Notes under the pieces: generated by a model
What the model saw: the letters and a program-made list of their open reading frames with translations, nothing else
Database searches by the model: none
What the model was told of the DNA's origin: nothing
Shown: in pieces, positions 1 through 9,943 of the stretch
Position numbering within the stretch: position 1 is the first letter of the stretch
Layout: each line of letters starts with the position of its first letter
NCBI GenBank assembly: GCA_001839685.1
Contig: MLAK01001182.1
Coordinates: 68,326-101,977, forward strand
Source: Tritrichomonas foetus
Taxonomy: Eukaryota; Parabasalia; Tritrichomonadida; Tritrichomonadidae
Reading direction: 5' to 3'
DNA: 33,652 nt
Position numbers and translations under genes: made by a program

Positions 1-56
1 TAAAAGAACATCAAAAGAATATCAAAAGAAAATTAAAAGAATATCAAATCAAAAGC
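1..56. repeat. 11-bp imperfect tandem repeat at left end
   Basis: Four adjacent 11-bp units of the form AAAAGAAtatc occupy positions 2-45, followed by a shorter degenerate copy. The array touches the window edge, so its true length is unknown. It probably marks an assembly break in repetitive DNA. Confidence 0.7.
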
Positions 57-74
57 AAATCTGTCTCATTTTAG

Positions 75-356
75 GATAATTTTTTATACAATAACACGTA
101 TAAAGAGGCTCTGTATGATGGTTATTTCCTGAAAATTTCAAACAAGGAAAAAAATACTCTAAATATCAGGGACAACTATATGCCAGATGTCCAAATCAAT
201 ATGTTCTAGAACACCATAATAAACCTGGGCTGGATAAGCATAAAATGATGCAAAATTGTCAGGTGCAGAATATTAGTGTGATCAGATAAGTCAAAAGCGA
301 AAATATTCTTAGAAGGATTGGAATTTTATGAGAATAATGTAATCGATTTTGAGTGA
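75..356 (+). pseudogene. possible decayed coding remnant
   Basis: Between the end repeat and the first gene there is no intact gene, but three open stretches follow one another on the plus strand. They are 75-209 and 282-356 in one frame and 119-289 in another. The middle stretch reads KYQGQLYARCPNQYVLEHH, rich in Cys, His, Tyr and Arg and unlike translated intergenic AT-rich DNA. The last ends at a TGA at 354. A gene broken by at least two indels would look like this. The family is not recognised; a zinc-binding DNA-binding module is only a guess. At this AT content short open stretches also arise by chance, so the call is weak. Confidence 0.25.
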
Positions 357-476
357 TATAAAGTCAAAAAAAAGAAAAAATCAAAAAAATAATATATTTT
401 TTTTGTGAATGCCGAAAAAAGTGAAAGAAAAGCCATTTCAATTATTTACTAAAAAATACTAAATGGAAAATAATTA

Positions 477-481
477 TCATT
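477..481 (+). promoter_or_regulatory. candidate initiator (Inr) TCATT
   Basis: TCATT lies 19 bases before the ATG at 500 and fits the Trichomonas vaginalis initiator TCA(+1)Y(T/A), which typically sits within about 20 bases of the start codon. The match is short and such motifs are frequent in AT-rich DNA. Confidence 0.35.
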
Positions 482-499
482 TTTTTTTATTTGAGAATC

Positions 500-3295
500 A
501 TGCAAGTTTCAGATTGGACATATTTCTCTCCTCAATATTCTTCATTGAAACTTTCATGTTCTCGTTATGGGTACATTGCTACCTCATCACATAATATTTT
601 TTCCATCTACAAAAAAACAGAAAAAGGAATTATTCCAATATCATCAGCCAAAAAATGTAAAAATATAATAACTTGTCATTCCTGGTATCAAGAATGTGAT
701 TTAGAAGGTGAAATGCCACTTCGCATATTTTTCGGGACTCAAAGCGGAAAATGCTTTATATTTGATGTTCCAACATTTGATATTATTTCGCATTTCGCGA
801 TTTCAAATTCACCAGTTACATCAATAGAATGGTCAAATATTCATAAAAATTATGTTTTTATTGGATGTGAAAATGGAAACGTCATCTCTGGCGCATTATT
901 AGATTCACCACAAATTGGGCAGCCAGCTATAACAATATTTTCATCAATCACATGTGAATTTCCAATTGAATTCATTTGTATAAATCAAAATGATAATAAT
1001 TCACTAATTGTTGGATCAAAAAATGGAAGTTTTGAACTTTATTCGAATATTTATGAAAAATCACCTAAAAAAATACTTTCAGGAAATCTCGAACAAGATG
1101 GAGAATTAAATATTATTCAATGTGGATTTCTTCCTCATATAAATGATGCATTTTATCTAATTTCGACCAATAGCATTTATTTAGGTTTTGCTCATGAAAA
1201 ATCAACCATTTCGATTTTTCCAACGATTTCATTTCAACAAATCATTGGAACATTCTTTCCTAAAAATGATGAAAATGCAATGATTATCATTCAATCAGGA
1301 TCGATTATTTTACTCAAATTTATTTTGGAAAAAGGCTGGAAAAAAATTATGGAAATTCCGCAATTTAATAGTCCTGCTGAATCATTTTGTGTATTTGATG
1401 AAAGTAGTTTTATTTTTACAACAAGAGGTAATAATTTATATCGTGTTAAATATTTCAAAAATAAATTGTTTGTATGTGATTTTATGAGACATTTGGTGAA
1501 AAAACCTACCCAAATTGCAGTAAATAATTCATTTTTTGCTTTCATTGTCAATGATGATGAAACCAACTTTTTATATCTTGCTCCACAATTAACATATATG
1601 ACAGAATATTGTCTAATGTATAATTTAAATGTCGGAGAAGTGAATCAAATTGAATGGATATCTGATACAGATTTAATCATATCAACGCAATCAAAAAACA
1701 AAGATCGACAAAATCTTTATTTCTTTAATTATGAAAAGCGTCAATTGATTTCAATTTTAAGACCACAATTAGAATTAGTAACAGGATTTCCAATGCATTT
1801 TCACATTCAGAGTAATCAGGAATACTTCGCCGTAACTGTTTGTGGAAATGCATTATCAATTTATAAAATTCAACAATCCGAAAAACCTATTGAAATTGTA
1901 TTCACCATTTTATCTGAAAATGGGGCATCATCATTTGCTGGAAATGAAAATTTTCTAATATTTTATAAAGATCGTGTTGAACATTATTCAATTCAACCAT
2001 TTTCATTAATCAATGTAATTAAAATCACTGCTATGAATATTTCCCCTATAATAGCCAGTGCTTTAACGCTAGATTTTTCTTTAATTTGCTTTGGAAATGA
2101 TGATGTTGCAGTATTTCATAATAAAATTAAAAATAACCAAGGAAATAATCTAACAACCAACAATTCATTAGTTTTGGATCAACAGAATAACGAAAAACAT
2201 TTCAACAATTCAGAAAAAAATGATCTTTTAGAAAATGGTGAAGAAATTTTGAATAAATATCAAATAATTGGTCAAATTTCGTCACCGAGTTATATTAAAG
2301 TTGCTTCTGATAATATATCAAGTATCATTCAAGGAAAAGATGACTGTATTATTATTACATATATATCAGAAAACAGAATAAAATTACAATTCCCAAAATC
2401 TAAGATTCAAATGGTTGATTATGTCTCAAACAGCATCATTTTTGTCAATAAAAGTTGTTCTCACTCTTTCACGTTTAAGAATATCGATGATTTAACACCA
2501 ATTGACACTCCACATATCATTCAAAAAATAAATCAAAAACCTTTTCATCAATTTCTTGAAAAGATTCAAAATGAAACAGATCCAGAAAAAGTGGCACAAA
2601 TTTCTAGTGATATGAATTTATTTTATCTCCAAGATGTTATTAATTCTGCCTGTAGTAATTGTGATTCAAGATGTTTTGGTATTAACATGAATCAAGAACG
2701 AATTTTAAATTTACTTAGAAGCGTTTCTTATCTTTTTGAACAAACACATTCGTCAATTTTTCAAAGAAGAGAAATTGTGTATAAAAAATTGATTGGTGAT
2801 AATTTGGGTACTTTTTCAAGTTTATTAAATACCAATAGAGATGATATTAATTTCACAAAAAATGTAATGAAAGCTGTACTTATATCACTCAAATTAAATG
2901 AACAAAATCTTGAGCAAACATTGTCATCGTTAAGCAAAAATGGATGCGATGAAGATGTCACTGATCTGTTATTTCACAGAGGAAGATATTTTGAAGCAGC
3001 AATGAATTTTTTAAAGGATAATGAACTTGAATATGCTATTTTGGCCACAAAACTCATTTTAAATGAGAAAGAACAAAAAGATATGATTTCAATAATAGTT
3101 AGTTATTTCAAGAATAATGATATGAGTCATCATATTGCTCCTTTCTTAATGGGAATGCATTGTTTTGAAGAAGCTGCAAATTATTTGAAAGAACAAGGAA
3201 AAATTAATTCATATATCATTGTTAGATCTCTTTATATTAATGAAGAAAATCACGCACAATTTAGTTTGTTAAGAGACCTTAATTATTGTCAATGA
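500..3295 (+). CDS. WD40/beta-propeller plus alpha-solenoid protein, WDR11-like
   Basis: The protein has 931 residues. The reading frame is open from a TTG at 491, but the first ATG is at 500. Residues 1 to about 640 are beta-strand rich with degenerate WD-type blades, for example SPVTSIEWSNIHKNYVFIGC and VNQIEWISDTDLIISTQ. After an Asn-rich loop, residues from about 680 to the end are helical repeats, including RGRYFEAAMNFLKDNELEYA and MHCFEEAANYLKEQGKINSY near 825-910. Two propellers followed by a TPR-like solenoid is the plan of WDR11, which tethers AP-1 vesicles at the Golgi and is linked to cilia. The final helices resemble the WDR11 end, where a helix recording loss from the repeat is followed by an Ala/Leu-rich one. 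The protein is shorter than human WDR11 (about 1,220 residues). Other coat or IFT-type propeller-solenoid proteins are possible. It converges with the next gene. Confidence 0.6.
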   Translation: MQVSDWTYFSPQYSSLKLSCSRYGYIATSSHNIFSIYKKTEKGIIPISSAKKCKNIITCHSWYQECDLEGEMPLRIFFGTQSGKCFIFDVPTFDIISHFAISNSPVTSIEWSNIHKNYVFIGCENGNVISGALLDSPQIGQPAITIFSSITCEFPIEFICINQNDNNSLIVGSKNGSFELYSNIYEKSPKKILSGNLEQDGELNIIQCGFLPHINDAFYLISTNSIYLGFAHEKSTISIFPTISFQQIIGTFFPKNDENAMIIIQSGSIILLKFILEKGWKKIMEIPQFNSPAESFCVFDESSFIFTTRGNNLYRVKYFKNKLFVCDFMRHLVKKPTQIAVNNSFFAFIVNDDETNFLYLAPQLTYMTEYCLMYNLNVGEVNQIEWISDTDLIISTQSKNKDRQNLYFFNYEKRQLISILRPQLELVTGFPMHFHIQSNQEYFAVTVCGNALSIYKIQQSEKPIEIVFTILSENGASSFAGNENFLIFYKDRVEHYSIQPFSLINVIKITAMNISPIIASALTLDFSLICFGNDDVAVFHNKIKNNQGNNLTTNNSLVLDQQNNEKHFNNSEKNDLLENGEEILNKYQIIGQISSPSYIKVASDNISSIIQGKDDCIIITYISENRIKLQFPKSKIQMVDYVSNSIIFVNKSCSHSFTFKNIDDLTPIDTPHIIQKINQKPFHQFLEKIQNETDPEKVAQISSDMNLFYLQDVINSACSNCDSRCFGINMNQERILNLLRSVSYLFEQTHSSIFQRREIVYKKLIGDNLGTFSSLLNTNRDDINFTKNVMKAVLISLKLNEQNLEQTLSSLSKNGCDEDVTDLLFHRGRYFEAAMNFLKDNELEYAILATKLILNEKEQKDMISIIVSYFKNNDMSHHIAPFLMGMHCFEEAANYLKEQGKINSYIIVRSLYINEENHAQFSLLRDLNYCQ

Positions 3296-3557
3296 TCATA
3301 TTAGCTAAATGCATTTGAATTATATTATATATGCGAATTAAACATGTTGTTAATTTAATGACGTTGGTTTTATTAATCATTAATAAAATGAAATAAAAAT
3401 GGAATGAAAATGAAAAACAGAATAAATGATATATAATACTAAAGACAGTTTAACACGCATAAAAAATAATTCAGATAATATATATCCATTAACATACAAA
3501 GTGCTATTATATCTATATCTATATATATATATAATACCGCATAATAATTCATCAAAA

Positions 3558-4931
3558 TCATGGAAAGTAAGAAAACATTTTCATTGTATAAAATTTGAGC
3601 ATTTGAATCATTGTCATTGATTCCTCTTCATGAAAATCATCATCAAACTGGTCAGATATTTCTTGCATTTCTTTTTGTAATTTCATCACTTTTTCTTGAA
3701 TTTCATCAACATATTTACTTGCTTCATCCATTTGAGTTTTCATTGAAGTAAATTTATTCTTTAAAGTATCAACATTTTGAGAAACCGAAGAAAATTGAAA
3801 CTTAGCTTGGTTTGTTTGACTTTTCAATGAATATTTTAAATTACTTAATTCTGACTCATCAGGTTTTGATACTCGAAATCGATCTTCCATTTGTTTCTGT
3901 GAAACCATAAAGAATTTTTCAATTTTACTTTCATCAATGCTTGAAGAATGACTCTCGCCATTTTCACTTGATGTATTTTTATTACTGGTGCTTTTACTGG
4001 TACTCTTTCCGTGACTAATACTTTTACTTTTCGAATAGCTCTGTTCATGATCATTGTAGGCAAAATGGTTTTGTTTCGGTGATGATTTCAGAGTTTTATT
4101 GATTTTGTTTATTTTTGAAAGTTCATTTTGGAGGTTTTCATTATCTTCGATTAAAGATTTCCGATTAACACCTGAAAAAGAATGTTCTCTTCGTCTTTTA
4201 TTTACATGAGAATTCTCTTTTAAAAACTGGGAGTCGAATTGAATATTTTGTGGAATATTTGTTATCGATTTTTCACTTCTTGGATTTTCTTCAGATTTCA
4301 AGTTCTCTCCATTTCTATTTCTATTATTGTTATTTGAAATATTTTCGGCATTGTTTGAATTAAAGCCTTTTGAAAAGTCGTTCAGTTGATCCTTCATGTA
4401 AAGCAGAAATGTTGGTGTGCCGTTTATGTTTGAAGGCATCATTATTTGATTTTTCTCAAAATAATGTTTAATACTTTTCTTCTTTGGCTGATTTTCTGAA
4501 TTATCACGATTCAAAATATTATTATTATTTTGATTTAATATATTATTGGATTGATTATCATTTCCGGATTTATTTTTTTTGAGTTTCTTTTCTTCTTTTT
4601 TCTTCTCCTTTTTTGTTTTTGAGTTTTTATCGGCCTTTGAATTTTTGTCTTTCTTTTTATTATCTTTGATTGAATTTTTGCCATCTTTTCCCCTGCTCGA
4701 TGATGTTGAGCTCAGCTTACCCTCCGTATCTGCAATGTTATCTTCGACTTTAGGCGAGCTTTGGTTTGACGAATTTTTGGACGAGAAGAAATTAATTTTA
4801 TTTTTCGTTTTGCTCGAGGAAGAAGGAGGTGACAACCTAGTGAGTGACGCCATTGGTGGAAATATTGATTCTTGTTCGAAGTCGGTCTGCACTGACAACA
4901 AATCGTCTTTCCGTTGTCTTCTCAGACTCAT
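3558..4931 (-). CDS. disordered Lys/Asn/Ser-rich protein with C-terminal coiled coil
   Basis: The frame is open from a TTG at 4976, but the first ATG is at 4931, giving 457 residues. TCACA (4933-4937) stands directly before that ATG. I do not recognise the family. Residues 1-60 are Ser/Pro-rich; 80-122 are a dense Lys/Asp/Glu block ending KKKEEKKLKKNKSG that could act as a nuclear localisation signal; 123-150 are Asn-rich. KKSIKHYF at 151-158 resembles a PCNA-interacting (PIP) box with Lys in place of the usual Gln. A short better-ordered segment (about 164-190) follows, then more low-complexity sequence. Residues about 340-440 are a heptad-like coiled coil (VDTLKNKFTSMKTQMDEA). No membrane segment or signal peptide is present. 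A nuclear or cytoskeletal scaffold is plausible but unproven. It is convergent with the upstream gene, with about 260 bp between the stops. Confidence 0.7.
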   Translation of the reverse strand: MSLRRQRKDDLLSVQTDFEQESIFPPMASLTRLSPPSSSSKTKNKINFFSSKNSSNQSSPKVEDNIADTEGKLSSTSSSRGKDGKNSIKDNKKKDKNSKADKNSKTKKEKKKEEKKLKKNKSGNDNQSNNILNQNNNNILNRDNSENQPKKKSIKHYFEKNQIMMPSNINGTPTFLLYMKDQLNDFSKGFNSNNAENISNNNNRNRNGENLKSEENPRSEKSITNIPQNIQFDSQFLKENSHVNKRRREHSFSGVNRKSLIEDNENLQNELSKINKINKTLKSSPKQNHFAYNDHEQSYSKSKSISHGKSTSKSTSNKNTSSENGESHSSSIDESKIEKFFMVSQKQMEDRFRVSKPDESELSNLKYSLKSQTNQAKFQFSSVSQNVDTLKNKFTSMKTQMDEASKYVDEIQEKVMKLQKEMQEISDQFDDDFHEEESMTMIQMLKFYTMKMFSYFP

Positions 4932-6449
4932 TTGTGAATTCTGTTGCGTTGTAAAATAGCTGATCAAAAATTTCAATGATTCTCTTCACGATATCATCAG
5001 TTTTTCAAATTATCTTTTGAAAAATACAAAGTATTCAAAATATTGTATTTGAGAATCTTCTTTTGAATCAAAATCTATAAGTTTTTCAATAATACTTCAA
5101 ATTTTGAGCGGAATTAATAGAATTTGTGTTTCACTGGTTTTTTCCGAAACAATGAAATGAGCGGATACCAAATATAACTAATCCTTTTATATAATTTTTT
5201 CGATCAAAAAATATTCATTTCTCTATTTATAGTTTATTTATGTATGAAAGGATTTTATTCATTTTAGATATCTTGTGCACGGTAATGATTAGTCATTGAA
5301 ATTTTGTGGAAAGTATGGAAGCAAATGTTTAATTAACAATAATTTCTCCAAGGAATTGATTTGTTTAAAAATGAATGTTTACATTTTTATTCGAATTAGA
5401 ATAAAAAAATCAGATTCGGTATAAAGAAATTAAAAGAAAACATGCCCATTAAAAATTATCATAAAAAATGGAAATAACCTTATAAATGATTTATAGTAGG
5501 TATGATTTTCGTCAATGAAATCATTGATGAATCGTTTTTTGATGATTTTGTCAAACTCTTGATTTAAAAGAACCTAAATAACTAAATAGAATTGTTCTAT
5601 TCATAATAAATAAATGGAAAAAAGTTTACTGGAAGATAAAAACGATCGATATGATTGTCACAGGAATTATTAGAATTCAATTCAATTTATTTCTAAAGTG
5701 CGACTTTATACTGTGAACATTTTTTGTCAATTTGACTTTTCATTTGGCCTTAAAATTATAACAGTAGAAGATATTCAAAAAAAAAATTATTGCTTGTCAC
5801 AATGAAAATATCGAAATTGTCAAGCTTTTAATGATTCAATTAATGTTAAAATGCTTGATCACATCCTGCTGTACATATAGATTCTGTATCAGAAAGGAGG
5901 ATCCTCAAAATTTTGACAAAACTCGAAGATATCGTAGCTGTTTCAGTCAACTGATCTAATTGTGAATTTTCTGAAATTGAATGAAACACTTTGCTTTCAA
6001 TATTTGGCCTTTTCAATTTTGTCACAAAATTCTGCTTCATGTGAGATATTCTTTTAGATCAATCTTTTTGTTGTTGTGAAACACTTCCCCAATATTATTT
6101 TTGGCTTCGCATTATGACTTTTGAAAAGAGAAATTAAATTGGTCAATGAAAACATTTATAGAATCCTTTAAAAATGATATGTTGTCATTTTCTTATACAT
6201 GAATTCTTTTTCGCTAAAGATTTGAAGATTTAAGGAATATGAGTGGACGTTTATAAATTCAATTTTGTGACTTTTTCTATTATTATTCAATTTTTTGACT
6301 TTTTTCCATAAAATTTCTTCATATTTTGAATTTCACACATGAATTAAATTTGGTAATAAGGCTAATATAAAGGTCAATATTTGTGTTAAAAATAATCTCC
6401 ATCAAGATTTACGAAAAAAAAAAATGGAGAAAATTATTTTGGTGTTTTT
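4932..6449. other. 1.5-kb gap with two weak small-ORF candidates
   Basis: The gap separates the promoters of two divergent genes and is mostly AT-rich without clear structure. Two weak coding candidates exist. On the plus strand, 5614-5805 reads from an ATG for 62 residues with one internal TAG after residue 19; TCATA stands about 14 bases before the ATG. On the minus strand, 6040-5846 encodes 64 residues starting MKQNFVTKLKRPNIESKVFH, with TCACA overlapping its ATG. Neither resembles a known family, and open frames of this size are expected by chance here. Confidence 0.3.
4933..4937 (-). promoter_or_regulatory. candidate initiator (Inr) TCACA
   Basis: On the minus strand TCACA ends one base before the ATG at 4931, matching the trichomonad initiator consensus. 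If used, the 5' leader would be only a few bases, which is short even for trichomonads. The motif supports the ATG over the upstream TTG. Confidence 0.35.
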
Positions 6450-7685
6450 ATGGTGGAATTATGCCGTATCGAGCTTATTTACGCGGCAATTCTCGTCATA
6501 TGTTCAATGAACGTTGGCTTTATCATGGCTTATCCTTCAGTCTCGAATGACGGCTTTAAAGAAAGTTTTTCGATTTCTAAAAACGAAGCGCGAATTTTCG
6601 AAACAATGTCTTACATCACGGCAATCGCTGGCCCATACATTTCCGACTTTATTCTCAACTTTTGTGGACGTAAAACGGCAATGTTCGGATTCACAGTATT
6701 TTGCACAATTTTATGGTTTGTCTATCCTTCGATGAATGGAAACACTTTTTGGATTGGATATGTTGATCGAGCTTTTATGGGCTTTCTTTTAGGAGCCTAT
6801 TCTGCCTTAATTCCATTATATTTGGTTGAATTAACTCCGCCCAAAGCGTCTGGTTTTTTCGGGTCATTTTATCAAAGTGGTCTTTTCTTCGGAACAGTCA
6901 GCTGCCAGCTAATCGGTGTTTATCTCGATTGGAAAAATATGTCATATATTGGCGGTGGAATTTGTCTTCTTTTTTTGTTTATGGTATGGTTTATTCCTGA
7001 TTCCCCTGCTGTTGTTTCAGCTCGGTCGGCTCCAGAATCGATTTTTCAGAAGGAATACATGAAAAAGTTAGTATATGGTTTAATTTTATTCTTTTTTCAG
7101 AGTTTTACAGGATACTGTCATGTGATGTCAACAATTTATGATGTTTTTATGAAAGCTGGAATTGTTTTTCCAAAATTGATGGCAAATTCAATCGCTGGAA
7201 CAGTTGCAGTTGTTTCTGCTTTCATTGGAGGGTTTGTCATTCAATGGCTTGGTCGAAAAGTGTCATGGATTATTTCTTCAGCTGGTATCACAATTTCCCA
7301 TTTGATTCAAGCAGTATCATTGAAGACTGATATGCCAAACTGGATTCCATTTTTCACTCTTTTATTGTTTTTGTTTTCATTTTCAGTGTCAATGGGATCT
7401 TATCCATATTTTGCAATGGCTGAAACAATGCCAACACCTGTACGTTCTATTGCAGTAACAATAGCTGCTTCTGAATCGTGGGGATTTTATTTGCTTCATT
7501 TCATGTTGAATGAAGTTATTAGTGAATTAATTGGTGAATTTGCATTAGTGATTACTTACATGGGAATCGCAGTGTGCAGTTGTGTGTTTGGATTTTTCTT
7601 TGTGGAAACACCTGATTTTAACGCAATTGGAGCAGATTTGTACCACGATATGAATGAAATGCGATCATCAGATATCGATGAGTAA
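6450..7685 (+). CDS. MFS sugar porter (GLUT-like), short central loop
   Basis: A 411-residue, 12-helix transporter of the sugar porter family, probably importing hexoses across the plasma membrane or a vacuole. Family signatures are present in order: GRK at 73-75 after TM2; the R-x3-G-x3-G run at R107 continuing into PLYLVELTPP (122-131) after TM4; PDSP at 183-186 after TM6; QSFTG at 217-221 in TM7, the position of the QQxTG sugar-selectivity motif; a second GRK at 268-270; and VETPD near the C-terminus in place of PETKG. The loop between TM6 and TM7 is only about 25 residues, far shorter than the usual intracellular helical domain. An out-of-frame ATG at 6424 would open a short overlapping frame, so transcription probably starts downstream of it. 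No clear initiator was seen. Confidence 0.88.
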   Translation: MVELCRIELIYAAILVICSMNVGFIMAYPSVSNDGFKESFSISKNEARIFETMSYITAIAGPYISDFILNFCGRKTAMFGFTVFCTILWFVYPSMNGNTFWIGYVDRAFMGFLLGAYSALIPLYLVELTPPKASGFFGSFYQSGLFFGTVSCQLIGVYLDWKNMSYIGGGICLLFLFMVWFIPDSPAVVSARSAPESIFQKEYMKKLVYGLILFFFQSFTGYCHVMSTIYDVFMKAGIVFPKLMANSIAGTVAVVSAFIGGFVIQWLGRKVSWIISSAGITISHLIQAVSLKTDMPNWIPFFTLLLFLFSFSVSMGSYPYFAMAETMPTPVRSIAVTIAASESWGFYLLHFMLNEVISELIGEFALVITYMGIAVCSCVFGFFFVETPDFNAIGADLYHDMNEMRSSDIDE

Positions 7686-8029
7686 TTTTATTGTTGATTA
7701 CCAAAGTTGATTCAATAGAAAACAATCAAAGCGTATATTTATATATTGCGAAGAATATTGAATTTGAGAATTAACTATACTTCTTGATTGAGATCATATT
7801 ATTTCTTTTGAAATTTATTGAAACTGGCTTCGATCAAACACTATTTTGAAAACCGGAAAATCCCCTTTAAGAGGATTTCTTTTGATTAGTGTTAAAATTC
7901 TCTGAATTCGTAATTATTCTCTAAGATTTACTATTCCATTAACATTTAAATACATATATTGTTCAAATTGTCTATTATATAAATCATTCAGTTAGGCATT
8001 ACTTGTATTTCATATCACATGTCAATAAA
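7686..8029. other. intergenic, no gene seen
   Basis: A 344-bp AT-rich spacer between two genes on the same strand. Only the initiator-like motifs next to the downstream ATG stand out. Confidence 0.6.
8015..8019 (+). promoter_or_regulatory. candidate initiator (Inr) TCACA
   Basis: TCACA lies 11 bases before the ATG at 8030, with a TCATA just upstream at 8009-8013. Both fit the trichomonad initiator consensus and lie downstream of the alternative TTG at 8003, favouring the ATG as start. Confidence 0.35.
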
Positions 8030-9349
8030 ATGAATTATACTTTGATTTACTTGGCACAGACTTCCTGTCTCCAACATTCGCCACTCTTAACAATATCCGG
8101 ATCATCTTCATTTCAATCTCTTTCCTTTTCGAGATTTTTTCTTTCATATTCGCTTTCACCAATATTCCGATCAATAAACCGCCACCAACGAGCCAAATTC
8201 GAGCATGGAACACTTACAAACTTCCTTTCAAGCGCGATCGCGACAGAAAAAACGCAATTCTTGATCAACCAGATATACGAATTTACTCAGCAATCTTTCA
8301 TGGATGACGATTTAATGATAAACGACTGCATATTTAGAGATTACAAACTCCCCGATAAGGAAGGAGCGGCCATTTACATAGCGCATTCGGTAGATTTGTA
8401 TAATGTTATTTTTCAGAACATCGATTCATTCTATGGGGCCATCTACACAACAGAAGGCATCAAAGCGAAATACGTCTCTTTCGTCAACGTCTCGGCCATG
8501 AACGCCGCATGTTTTGTATCGGATAATCAGAATTCTCTAAAATTGAATAATGCGGTGATAGATTCAATACTTGTGATGACATCCAAATCGGCAATGACTG
8601 GTGCAATCATTCATAAGGGTGTTGGTGACTTTAATTTAACAAATTCTAATTTGACCAATTGTAGGTCAAATGAAATAAACGGTTGCTTTGCATTAACCAA
8701 TCAAAATGTTTACATTAAATCGACGATTTTTGATAAATTCACTGCTGACTCAGCATCAGTTGGAACAATGGAAAAAACCAAGAAATTTAGTATTATTTTG
8801 AGCACATTCAAAAATATGAAATCACGATCAATTATCGAAACATCAGAAATTGACGCAGGTGAAATAAAAGATTGCTTATTTGTTTCAATTGTTATCAATC
8901 AAGGAGCAGTTCTTATTGCACATGATAAAAAGTCATTATTTTCGATTGCTAATAACTGCTTTGATTCTTTAAAAAATGACGAAATTTACAAAATAAAAGG
9001 AATGAAGCCTGTTGAACTCGAAAATATTTATCAAACCAAATGTAATTATTTTTCAATCAATAACAATGTTGGCTATTCTTATCGAAGGACTCCTACATAC
9101 GCTTATAATCATCATATTTTTAATGAAAGCAATCAACAGGTGGAAATACCAACACCGTCAGAACACTACAGCGGTTCTTATTTCGAGAGTGTTTTAATAG
9201 AAATCGATATCTTTATAATGATTACACGAGTAATGCTTGGAATAGCACTTTTAGCAATAATAATGATATTGCTTTGTTCATACAAAAATCGGATTTTCAA
9301 GCGTCTGAAGACAAGTGTCCAAGTGAAGAACAGGAGGGAGATGCTATAG
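8030..9349 (+). CDS. membrane-anchored right-handed beta-helix surface protein
   Basis: The open frame reaches back to a TTG at 8003, but the first ATG is at 8030, giving 439 residues. The middle of the protein (about 95-350) is a run of short strand-turn repeats rich in Asn, Ser and small hydrophobics, such as LNNAVIDSIL, NLTNSNLTNCRS and YIKSTIFDKF. This is the texture of parallel beta-helix or Pmp-like proteins, which are very numerous in trichomonads. One hydrophobic segment (FIMITRVMLGIALLAIIMIL) near residues 393-415 is followed by a basic tail of about 25 residues, so most of the protein should lie outside the cell. The N-terminus is Ser/Phe-rich and only weakly resembles a signal peptide. 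Attachment or host contact is a reasonable inference from the class, not shown here. The stop is TAG at 9347. Confidence 0.75.
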   Translation: MNYTLIYLAQTSCLQHSPLLTISGSSSFQSLSFSRFFLSYSLSPIFRSINRHQRAKFEHGTLTNFLSSAIATEKTQFLINQIYEFTQQSFMDDDLMINDCIFRDYKLPDKEGAAIYIAHSVDLYNVIFQNIDSFYGAIYTTEGIKAKYVSFVNVSAMNAACFVSDNQNSLKLNNAVIDSILVMTSKSAMTGAIIHKGVGDFNLTNSNLTNCRSNEINGCFALTNQNVYIKSTIFDKFTADSASVGTMEKTKKFSIILSTFKNMKSRSIIETSEIDAGEIKDCLFVSIVINQGAVLIAHDKKSLFSIANNCFDSLKNDEIYKIKGMKPVELENIYQTKCNYFSINNNVGYSYRRTPTYAYNHHIFNESNQQVEIPTPSEHYSGSYFESVLIEIDIFIMITRVMLGIALLAIIMILLCSYKNRIFKRLKTSVQVKNRREML

Positions 9350-9943
9350 ATAGAGATACATTATTTGTTTGTGTAAAACTTTTTACTTTCGATATTTTAT
9401 GAATATTTTAAATCTTTATCATATCATGAATAATAAGTAATGAATAAACTCAATGAAATAAAATGTTGTTTCTTTGATATCAAATGTCAGTTTTACAATA
9501 ATTACAAATTTATGATTGTTTTTGTTTACATGAAGATTTCATTTGAAAGTATATATATATTTATACAAATAAAATGTAGAAGAGGGTCATCATTCATGAT
9601 CATTTTTCTTATGATTGAGATGATTCCATAGAGATGAAAAAGCGAGATATATATTGATATAGATATAGATAAATCCTTAGTGAATAATAGGCATTTTGAT
9701 AACTCATACTTACACTCTTTAATGTAATGATGACCGTCGAAAAGATTTTTTTTCAGGTATGAACCAAATACGCATAGAAAAAATATGTTCAAAATAATAA
9801 TTAGTCAAACTTTTTGAAAGTTAAATTGGTGCTCTATTCAGTGGGTTTTATGATTATTTATTGAAAAAGTCGAAGAAAGATTTTTATCTATCGAACTTTT
9901 TCCGAATATTTTATAACGTTATAAAAAAAACCTAGGTTTTTAA
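9350..9943. other. intergenic, no gene seen
   Basis: A 594-bp gap with TA-rich stretches, including an alternating TA run near 9550. No convincing coding sequence was found on either strand. A palindrome sits at its right end, described separately. Confidence 0.6.
9909..9926. promoter_or_regulatory. perfect 18-bp palindrome before LRRC56-like gene
   Basis: TTTTATAACGTTATAAAA reads identically on both strands and ends 17 bases before the ATG at 9944. The core holds TAACG on each strand, which resembles the TAACGA-type Myb recognition elements of T. vaginalis without matching them fully. It could be a dimer-binding site for a core-promoter factor. No TCA initiator is present between it and the ATG. 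Confidence 0.35.

Noticed and set aside
4579..4959. Plus-strand frame of 126 codons rich in Phe and Ser
   Set aside because: It is the antisense shadow of the Lys/Ser-rich protein on the other strand.
9526..9792. 88-codon minus-strand frame
   Set aside because: The composition is that of translated TA-rich repeats (SISISIYISLF), with no family signal.
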